From Siphonodentalium dalli (Eukaryota; Mollusca; Scaphopoda; Gadilida; Siphonodentaliidae): DNA of 64,000 nt. The position numbers and the translations under genes were made by a program. Positions within the stretch are counted from its first letter, which is position 1. Every line of letters begins with the position of its first letter. Positions 23,263-34,236 of this stretch are shown piece by piece. The notes under the pieces were generated by a model. That model was not told the DNA's origin. It searched no databases and worked only from the letters and a program-made list of their open reading frames with translations. The stretch is from assembly GCA_032622095.1 (NCBI GenBank), contig CP136061.1, forward strand, positions 84,728,324 through 84,792,323, read 5' to 3'.

Positions 23263-23787
23263 ACAAAAAAGCTGGTGGTGTTGTAGCTTTAAGAACATGT
23301 TGGGTGTTACCATGTTTTTAACTCTTTCAACACCGAATATATCAGGGTAAAATGCCCCAGACCCCAGATTTACAAGACTTAATTAGGATTTGTTTTGTCT
23401 TTAGCGCTAAGCCTAAAAACTAATGTTTAGAGGGATCGTGGGTATGGCAAACCATATATTGCAGTGATCAGCAGTGAATTTATATTCACATGAGGGTCAT
23501 TGAAAAACACTAGATTTTGATAAATTTTCTACTGAATGGCACTCATACAATGCTGGCTATTTTTTTTTCTTGTGCACACACTGGTGATCACCCTATGGTC
23601 ACATTTGAAGAAGTGATTTCACCTTGAAAATATCAGGCAAATGTTGGCTTGAGGAGGGGAAAGTTCTGTCAATCACAGTCCAAAATCGATCCAAAAACGA
23701 AAATAGGCAATGCAAAAATAAATCACCCAGTGATCACATTCAGTGACTGATAAATAATTGACTATATTGACCAAAATCACTCTAATC

Positions 23788-24671
23788 TAGGGTCCGGCGA
23801 ATCAGCGATTTTGTTCGAATCGAATCTCGAATCGAATCAGACACACGGATTTCACATCGAATCGAATCTCGAATCGAATCTTACTCCCCGTGGTAAATCG
23901 ACAAGAACTAGATTTATGTCGGCGATCCCGCTGCAGCGCGAGTGTCTCCCCATACCATCACCTGTGCGTGTTTAGCAGCTTGCCGTGTGGACCTGCGTCA
24001 CAATAAAAAATGTTGAGAACGGCACATGAAAATATGAGATAAATCGTACTCTGTCGTACTTTTTTTTTCACCGGGGCCCAATTCTTTCTTCATCGTAAAG
24101 GTGGCTAGTGACAACTGTTTCTTTTTAGGGGCTCGCCCGCATCGCCGCTACTACTAGACGTGTTGCCGGTTAATTTTCGTGTTGAGTCTTTCTTTTCTTT
24201 TGCCCTTATGGTGGATTTCAGGATGACTGCGGCTAAGGTGTGCCCATAAGTGGGAGGTAGTGCCCGTTTTTGAACTGATAGTACAGTCGTGCACGATTTG
24301 CACCTGAATTTGTCAACGCTGCATTCAAAATAACTTTTAATTTCCGCCATTATAATTTTGGATAAATAAAAAGTAGGGAAGGGCACAAGAGATGGATCGA
24401 TGATATGGATATTTCGCCGCCGCGACGACCCAAGAGCAATAATTTACTGAACGAAACAGGACCGCACCTCGTGCACCGACGGCGTTCTCAACGACATCTG
24501 CGTGCGTTTGTTTTAGAGCTTTTGTAGGACACGCTGTTCAACAAGTTCGTACAGAATGAGGTTAATATGGTGATTCGAACTACATTCGAATCACACGATC
24601 GATTTCGAATCGAATCGAATCAGTAAGACGATTTCGAATCGAATCGAATCTCGAAGCTTCGCCGGACCCTA
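23788..24671. mobile_element. 884-bp hAT-type element with BED-like remnant
   Basis: Termini TAGGGTCCGGCGAA and TTCGCCGGACCCTA are perfect inverted repeats flanked by the 8-bp duplication CTCTAATC (23780-23787 and 24672-24679). Subterminal arrays of TCGAATCGAATC occur at both ends. An 8-bp duplication with (T/C)AGGG-type ends is diagnostic of hAT elements. Diverged relatives lie at 9.96-10.69 and 42.75-43.28 kb, and a fragment at about 30.49-30.54 kb. Confidence 0.9.
24105..24386 (-). pseudogene. BED-zinc-finger-like fragment of hAT transposase
   Basis: A 93-residue frame inside the hAT element contains KSYFE...DKFRCKSC, then a TVLSVQKR segment and an H about 20 residues on. This matches the start of a BED finger (aromatic-rich N part, C-x2-C, later His) that precedes the RNase-H-like core of hAT transposases. 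The distal His pair and the whole catalytic domain are missing, so it cannot act as a transposase. The BED reading is by eye and moderate in confidence. Confidence 0.45.
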
Positions 24672-25490
24672 CTCTAATCGATCTAATTATATCTCACAAT
24701 CAAAACAAATGAACTTCACACACTAGAAGTCATTCTATTGACGAACTTAGAACACAAACTTCCTCAAAACAAAATCAATTCGAAACTGAATGCACTCCCT
24801 TTGTGCTATCTATTTATAACTTTGGGAATTCCAGTACAATGAGTCTTTCTGATTCAATATTGCGTTCGTTTTCAGGTGTATTAGGCCTAATTGTCCACGT
24901 AAAAGGTGTATGATACGCACAACTATAACACTTTAGACAACATTCTTGCCATATATATGAGATTTCATTTAAAAATATACTGCCGGACATAATGTCAGGC
25001 TAAAAATGAAAATGGTCGGACATTTGGCGATATGTATCGGGGAAATGTCCGTGTCCGACTGACCGCTTAAATTCACGCATACTTCCAATGGAATTCAGAT
25101 ATAATATTTTAGTTTTCTATGGCAGGGACACATAGCAGGGACACATAGAGGGATCCCCAGAGGGATCTATATGAATTGTGGGAGCTATTACATTATGTAG
25201 CCGTGACACAGTTCGTTTAAAAAACAGATATATAGCGGGCAGCGGTGTGGAACGTAAATGACGTCGTGCCCGCTATAGCGGGCAGCGGGGGTGAAAGAGT
25301 TAATTGTGCTCTGGGTCATAACAAACTGGTGTTGAAAATATAATAACAGAACATGTAACAGCATTCATTTAAAAATGTCAAAATCCAGAACATGTTTTCG
25401 TGGAATCAGTCTCCAACAGAATGATTTCAATGTTTTCTCATAAATCCAGTGGAGACCAGTTAGTCCAGGAGATATTGGTCAACCTCTGGA

Positions 25491-25510
25491 CCCCCCCCCC
25501 CCCCCCCCCC
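25491..25510. repeat. Poly-C, 20 nt
   Basis: Twenty consecutive C between 'aacctctgga' and 'aggactcaac'. Confidence 0.95.
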
Positions 25511-25749
25511 AGGACTCAACTTCACCCCACTTATTTTCTTTCTTAATGTCTTCTCTAATTTTTTTCACTTGTTAACAAGAAAAAAAAGTGGCCGCCGAGA
25601 CTCCAGACATGATGGCGTCCATCATGGTGGCCATTTTTTGTATATGCACCAGGTCTCTTTGATCGCCGTTATAGTAAAGATGATATCACATGCAGTCTTG
25701 CTTTCCGCTCAATTCGTTATGCTAATATACAACCCTTACAAATTAGCCA

Positions 25750-26690
25750 AAAATCCGACACCAGAATCCAATATGGCGGCCAAGATGGCCACCGAAATGT
25801 GAAAATATGCTATTTTTCTGACATTTCACCACCTTTTGTTTGTCTCTGTGGGAAAATATTGGCATCTTGGCGTGATGTTATACATTTATCGTATAGAAGA
25901 TTCATTGGCGAACACATGGGGACCATAATATACATTCATTGTGGGATATTTTTGTCCGATATAACGTTTTACCAAATACCGGTATAATAGGTCAAAGCCG
26001 AATCGACGTTAATAAAGCGATGTAATGTTTCGAATCAATGAATGTTACTGCTATCATAACAACACCCATACATATATATGTGCAGGAGATACTCGAGCTA
26101 GGATTCCTCTTATACCTGAGTTGAGGAATATTCACCCAAATCCAAGATGGCGTCCAAAATGGCCACCAGAAATAGAAAAATGCCGAAAATCACTGATTTT
26201 AACATCAGTGAGCATTATTGTCATGACAACTCCACACCTGCTTACTATTATGAGTTGGGAACATTTAGGCGAAGAACTTTCCTTGTACCATATCCAAATA
26301 AAAGTCCCCCAAATTCAAACTGGCGCCCACAATGGCGGACAGATTTTGAAAAATCACCGAAATTCCCTCATAGTCACATTATTGAGCATTATTGTCGAGA
26401 CAACTCCACCCATGCTTACAGTTGAATTGGAATACTGAAATGAAGTAATTACCTTACATCTCATGCAAGAAATGGTCTTCCAAATCGAAGATGTCGGCCA
26501 AAATGGCGACCGAAATTTGAAAACACGTCTACATTTCTTTTTACTTTCTTACGATGGGCGTTATTGTTTCGCGATTTCTACCCACCATTACATGTTGATA
26601 TGGAATATTGATATTAAGTATTCATTAGGGTTTGGCAATTGATACTCACAGTCAAGATGGTGGCCAGAAATTGAAAAGAAGTCGATATTA
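25750..26690. repeat. Diverged ~170-bp tandem repeat with 'aagatggcggcc' core
   Basis: Cores resembling 'ccaagatggcggccaaaatg' followed by 'gcgaccgaaattgaaaa' recur near 25770, 26140, 26325, 26490 and 26655. Spacer words such as 'agcattattgtc' and 'caactccac' are also shared. Frames of 92-137 residues across 26.0-26.4 kb are by-products of the repeat. Confidence 0.65.
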
Positions 26691-27189
26691 TCACATACTA
26701 ATTTCAACTTTTTGTCTTAATAATGATCTGTATAGACGAAACGGTACAAAATATAAGCCATCTATTAGTTCCAATATAAGTCGTAGCCTTTTGGAAGGAT
26801 GAAAACCCACAATCGCGATGTGACATTTCAAAATCCATTCTTGACTATAAACGGCCCATACTGGTCGTAACCGTATATAGGTGCGCCGAATAGTCAAATT
26901 ATGACTTCCAAGAATCAAAACAACAGTACCTGAGCTTATTCTGATTTGCCACATTCAGCATTATCTGGACCAGTTTCCGTCTCTTCGTCAGATTAATCTA
27001 TCTCGCTCACAACATCACAGTTTTCTACAATTCTTTGTAGAAGGGTCCCACTAATCGGAATGTTTCAAACAATATATATGCCGGTGTCCAGCTCACGTGT
27101 TTGTTTCGAAAGCTTGGAATTCTTATCCTTATTCTTGGCGAGCTTCATACGTGGTATAGCTTATGGTATAATTCAGATGCTACATATGG

Positions 27190-29545
27190 GGTATGGGCGT
27201 CATATTGTGCGATAAACTAGACAGGTATTCGGTCGTATACTAGCTTTCAGAAGGATCTATCTGCGTATTTTCAGCTTTGGTGAGCTAATGGGGATAACAA
27301 CATGTACACCTGGTGATCTTCGCAAACAACCACTTCTCAATATATGGTTCATCAATTCACATACTCATCTAATGCACTGACGTACCCGGACAACTTCTGT
27401 ATATGGCTTTGAATGTTGAAAGCCTGAGATTTAACGGATGCCTTTCTGCTAAGGCGCAGGAGACCATAATACATAATATGCCCACACTTCTTGAACATGA
27501 TCATAAGAACAATCTTGTTGGCGTCAAGCAATCGTCTCACCGAACAGATCCAAGCAGATGATAACAATACACACGGTGCTAGTTTGCGGGAATGTGTCAT
27601 GATAGTGGAAATGAAATTGGACCATGACTGCACTGCCCCTTATTTTGGTATGTTTTAGATTCAGACAGGATCTCATGTGTGGCTTGGCTTTGCTTGTATG
27701 CTAAGATTGTATGTTCCCATCCGTTTGGAAGCCGTTCTTAATCAACTAGACCAGGCGTGTACCATTGGCTACTACTGTATAAGCCCCACTCAGACTGGGG
27801 TGTAGTCTTAAAGGTGATGCCTTTGATAGTTGGCTGATATGTCATATTCTCGCTGGGTGGTGGTCGGTATGTTTCAAGAAAGTACAAATGCCATCAACAC
27901 AAGGGTGAAATGTTCAACGTGAAGAACATCCAGAGGAATGTTACGTTGATGAGCTCTGGCATTCAGTTCAACATACGTTGGGCACACCGAGTGATTTCTT
28001 AGTAACATCACCATTGCGACCATTGTCCTACATGAGACATTAACTACTATATTCTAAAGTTATATATATATAAAGCTATATGATCATAAAGATCGCGTTC
28101 CCCAACGTCCACAGCCATTGCCATCGAGACTATAAATTGTGCTTTAAATACATAGTGAAATAAATGCACCACAGTTCCTGACATTTTCTTGAATAATACA
28201 GCCCACATACTGACACTAACCCTGCGAGAGGATAACAAAAATGCATACCTTCATGCCATAAAGACATTATCCTTTGTCCATCCGACTGTTTTGGGGGAGG
28301 CTAGCATAGTATTATCCAGACAAAATTGTTTGTCTGGTCAAGTTGAATGAGAACGGCTTCGAAACGGATGTGGAAATACAATCTTACCACACCAAAAAAA
28401 AAAGGCACTCATTACATTCTATATCTTAACCATGCACCAGTTATAGGGGTGGTGTATACCTTTGCCCATTTTATTATGCCCCCGACTTGAAGTCAGATTT
28501 AGCTGATATTTGGTATGGTGATAGAGCAGCATGGGGGAACAGCTACATGCATAGCGCGGATTTCGTCCACCCACTTTCACCAGAGTTATGGCCCTTTTTT
28601 TACTTAGAAAATTCAATTTATTCCGTCTGTACAAACATTTTGCATTATTGTTCAGCAACCGCTGGGCAGATTTAGCTGATATTTGGTATGGTGATAGAGC
28701 AGCATGGGGGAACAGCTACATGCATAGCGCGGGTTTCGTCCACCCATTTTCACTAGAGTTATGGCCCTTTTTTTACTTAGAAAATTCAATTTTGTTCTAG
28801 TTTTTTGGGTTTCCAAATGATAGCGTGAGCTTTGGTTGTACGATTGCAAATCCCGTATTTTTGTGGATCAGTTATATGAAAATACATGTCAAGTACGAAT
28901 TTGGGTATGATCTGATGATTTTTGCCAGAGTTATGGCCCTTTTTTCAACTTAGAAAATTTGAATTTTTGCTTGTTTTGGGGTTTCCGGATAGCTTGTTTT
29001 TGGGTTTCCGGAATTTCTAGTACGAACTTCTTTTGGAATGGTCATATAGACCTCTTCGGATATCCGCAGTTTCGTCCATGCTTAATCCGAATTGCTACGG
29101 TCGGGGGCAAATGCCACGTGACAGAGTACCTCTTGTTCCCACTATCATGGCGCATGTCCACAAACTAGCACCGCGAGTATTGTTCTTGTCTGCTGGGAGA
29201 AATTCGACGAGACAACTGCTGGACGTCACACAGTTTGCTTCGGATCATGGTCAAGAAGTGTGGGTAGTCAGTACATTATGGTCTTCTCCTTAGCAGATAG
29301 ACATCTGTCCAAGGGAATTCGACAGCTAGCAACCTTCGAAACACTGTCTAAGTTGTCCACTGAGTTTGAGTTCGCTGAGTTTGTGAGTTGACGAACCATC
29401 TATTGAGAAGTGACTAGTCACCTGGTTCGCCAGTTGTACATGGCGTTATCCCCATGGGGTATGAGACACATACATAGAGATGACCTTCTGTAAGCTTGTA
29501 TACTCATCGACCATATACCTTCCTAGTTCAAGATGTACTGTATCC
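27190..29545. mobile_element. Large imperfect inverted repeat, interrupted
   Basis: The left arm, read on the minus strand (27.19-27.75 kb), matches the right arm on the plus strand (28.33-28.39 and 29.13-29.55 kb). Shared words include 'ccactatcatg', 'caaactagcaccg', 'caagaagtgtggg', 'ttgagaagtg' and 'gaacggcttc(g/c)aaacggatg'. In translation both arms give KLAP...LLD...EVW-like pieces in places, so this may once have been coding, but both copies are broken. The right arm is split by a second element (28475-29110). Confidence 0.55.
28475..29110. mobile_element. 'tatgcccccga' repeat element with 179-bp tandem core
   Basis: Left end 'tatgcccccgac' and right end 'gtcgggggcaaa' are short inverted repeats. 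The interior has two near-identical 179-bp copies ('agatttagctgatatttggt', 'gagcagcatgggggaacagc', 'agagttatggcccttttttt') starting at about 28493 and 28672, then a diverged third part to 29.0 kb. Frames repeated on both strands are artefacts of the tandem copies. Confidence 0.65.
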
Positions 29546-30603
29546 ACCCAAGATGTACTGTATCACCAAGTGGAATTTAGCATCATAATTGACCCAGTAA
29601 CTAAGGTCATAATGAGTTTATAACTGCGGCTAAACCAAAACTGTTCTGTAGTTAACGGTGCCATGACTGCTGTGGCACCACGATTAAAGAAACCCTTGTT
29701 ATATTCCTCGACTACCGATACACTGTAGCTACATGTAACTGTTGACTGTTGGCAAATTCCTTTCTATTTATTTTGTCTATGACAAATAAACTTTCGGAAG
29801 TTACCATTTCATACCAGTTGATGATTACATGTATTTTAACGACACAATCCACTGATTGTATTGTGGTTTAAATTCTAAACTGGGAGGGGGCACAGCGCTT
29901 CAATGAATAATTTACTTAGGGCAGTACAGTATATGCAGATATGTTGCATTTTATTTCAGATCAATATTTTCAATTTCTATAACATTTTACGATTTGTTTC
30001 AAAAAACATAATGCATTTACCGGTAAATAGGATAATTGTTGGAATGAACATTGAATGCGAGAATTTTATTGTCACTATCAAGTTCCTAATAGTTAATGAT
30101 AGATGTATTTCCAACTGAAAGTTCATGTCTGTGATTCATCCAAAATATTGCTATCCACCTCCCACCTCTACTGGCAATCTTGAAAATAGTGTGTCTGTGC
30201 AGATAGTGTGTCTGTGTCATTTGTAGATTGAGGTCCCCAGAGGGTGAATTTAGTGACCCAATCCCGCATGATTGGCTATCATACCAATTCACCCTCTGGT
30301 ATCCTCATTCTGCTGATAACTCAACTGCTATGGGAGCTCCCTAGTTGAAATCTGTGATGTTAACTTTAGTCTCCTTGGTTATGCATTTTATCTTCTGCAA
30401 ATTAGGGGATGTAGAAACCTCCCAGTAGGGAAAAGTAATTAAAAAGCAATGTTAATTTGAGACTATAGATACTTCCCAGAAGATGGGTGTTTTTATTTCG
30501 AATCAAGTCTCGAATTGAATCAGCCAAACGATTTTTTGTCAGTAAAAACATTCTACAATACGTTTTACGCCATCATTTTAACGAGAACAGCGCTCCTACA
30601 TTA

Positions 30604-33600
30604 GCCGCTGGTGTGTTCTGTCGACATGTATAGGTCCTGGGGTACATCACTGTGACAACGGCATTCGATATGGCGTCATTTTGGGCTTCACGTCAACTGA
30701 AAAAACTCAGCAAATCATCCTAGGTGCGATTTAAAACCTCCGGATTCATCGACAGACGGACTTTCGGCCTGAATCAGTGTTCTGTGTTTTACACTAAGAA
30801 TTCATCACATCTGATCGAATTGAGTGTGCTCACGTATGGAATGTCGACACTGTTATGACCAGGTGATATTATTGAACAAATATTTAAAGGATATCTCGTT
30901 TTTTTAATTTTAAATTAATTCAAATTTAATTTAAAATTAAACATAAAATCGAAAAGATGGATGTACAAGGAGCATGGTTACCTTCGCTCGTATATACAGG
31001 GTGGGATAACACGATTGCCGTTTATATATGGCCAAGGACGTGAATTTGGAGATATTCAGTCCAATATAGTTTGCAACAGAATCGCGACTATATTCTGAGT
31101 TTTACGTCTTATTTTCGGACAAGTGTCACGTTTGTCCAAAACGAACAAACTGCGGGTTGTCGACATATATATGTCGTGGGGTGTATCACCATTACATAGC
31201 GATTCGAACCGGCGTCATGTGCGCTTTTATTCTACCGATAAACACAGCAAAACTTAGGTGCGGTTTGAAACCCCCGGGTAGACTTGATGTGAATATTCTG
31301 AGTTTTACGTCTTATTTTCGGACAAGTGTCACGTTTGTCCAAAACGAACAAACTGCGGGTTGTCGACATATATATGTCGTGGGGTGTATCACCATTACAT
31401 AGCGATTCGAACCGGCGTCATATGCGCTTTTATTCTACCGATAAACACAGCAAATCTTAGGTGCGGTTTGAAACCCCCGGGTAGTAGACTTGATGTGAAT
31501 GTTCGGTGTTTTACACTAAGAATTCATCAATCTGATCGAATTGAGTGTGCTCACGTATGGAATGTCGACACTGTTATGACCAGGTGATATTATTGAACAA
31601 ATATTTAAAGGATATCTCGTTTTTTTTATTTTAAATTTATTCAAATTTAATTTAAAATTAAACATAAAATCGAAAAGATGGATGTACAAGGAGCATGGTT
31701 ACCTTCGCTCGTATATACAGGGTGGGATAACACGATTGCCGTTTATATATGGCCAAAGACGTGAATTTGGAGATATTCAGCCCAATATAGTTTGCAACAG
31801 AATCGCGACTATATTCTGAGTTTTACGTCTTATTTTCGGACAAGTGTCACGTTTGTCCAAAACGAACAAACTGCAGGTTGTCGACATATATATGTCGTGG
31901 GGTGTATCACCATTACATAGCGATTCGAACCGGCGTCATGTGCGCTTTTATTCTACCGATAAACACAGCAAAACGTAGGTGCGGTTTGAAACCCCCGGGT
32001 AGACTTGATGTGAATGTTCGGTGTTTTACACTAAGAATTCATCAATCTGATCGAATTGAGTGTGCTCACGTATGGAATGTCGACACTGTTATGAACAGGT
32101 GATATTATTGAACAAATATTTAAAGGATATCTCGTTTTTTTTATTTTAAATTTATTCAAATTTAATTTAAAATTAAACATAAAATCGAAAAGATGGATGT
32201 ACAAGGAGCATGGTTACCTTCACTCGTATATACAGGGTGGGATAACACGATTGCCGTTTATATATGGCCAAGGACGTGAATTTGGAGATATTCAGCCCAA
32301 TATTGTTTGCAACAGAATCGCGACTATATTCTGAGTTTTACGTCTTATTTTCGGACAAGTGTCACGTTTGTCCAAAACGAACAAACTGCGGGTTGTCGAC
32401 ATATATATGTCGTGGGGTGTATCACCATTACATAGCGATTCGAACCGGCGTCATGTGCGCTTTTATTCTACCGATAAACACAGCAAAACGTAGGTGCGGT
32501 TTGAAACCCCCGGGTAGACTTGATGTGAATGTTCGGTGTTTTACACTAAGAATTCATCAATCTGATCGAATTGAGTGTGCTCACGTATGGAATGTCGACA
32601 CTGTTATGACCAGGTGATATTATTGAACAAATATTTAAAGGATATCTCGTTTTTTTAATTTTAAATTTATTCAAATTTAATTTAAAATTAAACATAAAAT
32701 AGAAAAGATGGATGTACAAGGAGCATGGTTACCTTCGCTCGTATATACAGGGTGGGATAACATGATTGCCGTTTATATATGGCCAAGGACGTGAATTTGG
32801 AGATATTCAGTCCAATATAGTTTGCAACAGAATCGCGACTATATTCTGAGTTTTACGTCTTATTTTCGGACAAGTGTCACGTTTGTCCAAAACGAACAAA
32901 CTGCGGGTTGTCGACATATATATGTCGTGGGGTGTATCACCATTACATAGCGATTCGAACCGGTGTCATGTGCGCTTTTATTCTACCGATAAACACAGCA
33001 AAACTTAGGTGCGGTTTGAAACCCCCGGGTAGACTTGATGTGAATATTCTGAGTTTTACGTCTTATTTTCGGACAAGTGTCACGTTTGTCCAAAACGAAC
33101 AAACTGCGGGTTGTCGACATATATATGTCGTGGGGTGTATCACCATTACATAGCGATTCGAACCGGCGTCATATGCGCTTTTATTCTACCGATAAACACA
33201 AAGCAAATCTTAGGTGCGGTTTGAAACCCCCGGGTAGTAGACTTGATGTGAATGTTCGGTGTTTTACACTAAGAATTCATCAATCTGATCGAATTGAGTG
33301 TGCTCACGTATGGAATGTCGACACTGTTATGACCAGGTGATATTATTGAACAAATATTTAAAGGATATCTCGTTTTTTTAATTTTAAATTTATTCAAATT
33401 TAATTTAAAATTAAACATAAAATCGAAAAGATGGATGTACAAGGAGCATGGTTACATTCGCTCGTATATACAGGGTGGGATAACACGATTGCCGTTTATA
33501 TATGGCCAAGGACGTGAATTTGGAGATATTCAGTCCAATATAGTTTGCAACAGAATCGCGACTATATTCTGAGTTTTACGTCTTATTTTCGGACAAGTGT

Positions 33601-34236
33601 CACGTTTGTCCAAAACGAACAAACTGCGGGTTGTCGACATATATATGTCGTGGGGTGTATCACCATTACATAGCGATTCGAACCGGCGTCATGTGCGCTT
33701 TTATTCTACCGATAAACACAGCAAAACTTAGGTGCGGTTTGAAACCCCCGGGTAGACTTGATGTGAATGTTCGGTGTTTTACACTAAGAATTCATCAATC
33801 TGATCGAATTGAGTGTGCTCACGTATGGAATGTCGACACTGTTATGACCAGGTGATATTGAACAAATATTTAAAGGATATCTCGTTTTTTTTATTTTAAA
33901 TTTATTCAAATTTAATTTTAAAATTAAACATAAAATCGAAAAGATGGATGTACAAGGAGCATGGTTACCTTCGCTCGTATATACAGGGTGGGATAACACG
34001 ATTGCCGTTTATATATGGCCAAGGACGTGAATTTGGAGATATTCAGCCCAATATTGTTTGCAACAGAATCGCGACTATATTCTGAGTTTTACGTCTTATT
34101 TTCGGACAAGTGTCACGTTTGTCCAAAACGAACAAACTGCGGGTTGTCGACAAATATATGTCGTGGGGTGTATCACCATTACATAGCGATTCGAACCGGC
34201 GTCATGTGCGCTTTTATTCTACCGATAAACATAGCC
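30604..34236 (+). repeat. Satellite array with 515- and 721-bp units
   Basis: The landmark 'gtacaaggagcatggttac' occurs at 30963, 31684, 32199, 32714, 33437 and 33950, giving steps of 721, 515, 515, 723 and 513 bp. The long units contain an internal ~207-bp duplication starting at 'attctgagttttacg'. The first part (30.60-30.85 kb) is a diverged edge copy. The array breaks off at 34236, inside a unit. Near-identical 74-117-residue frames recur in every unit (STYICRGVYHHYIAIRTG...), but nothing separates them from the homogenised DNA. Confidence 0.95.

Larger units (their letters stand above)
23318..25303. mobile_element. TTAA-flanked element hosting a nested hAT insertion
   Basis: TTAA (23318-23321) is followed by CTCTTTCAACACC. 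On the right, GGGGGTGAAAGAG is followed by TTAA (25300-25303). The inner right part contains 'gcccgctatagcgggcagcg' palindromes (25233-25290), matched in reverse orientation at 37.73-37.80 kb in a related element. A hAT-type element (23788-24671) has inserted inside, leaving about 1.09 kb of original element. No transposase frame was recognised, so the superfamily is inferred from the TTAA only. Confidence 0.6.

Noticed and set aside
26025-26438. 137-codon plus-strand frame
   Set aside because: It spans two diverged copies of the 'aagatggcggcc' tandem repeat; the protein similarity between its halves is repeat similarity.
31190-31215. B-box-like 'gattcgaacc' in satellite units as a tRNA-derived repeat
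   Set aside because: No A box at a suitable distance; the match is short and likely chance.
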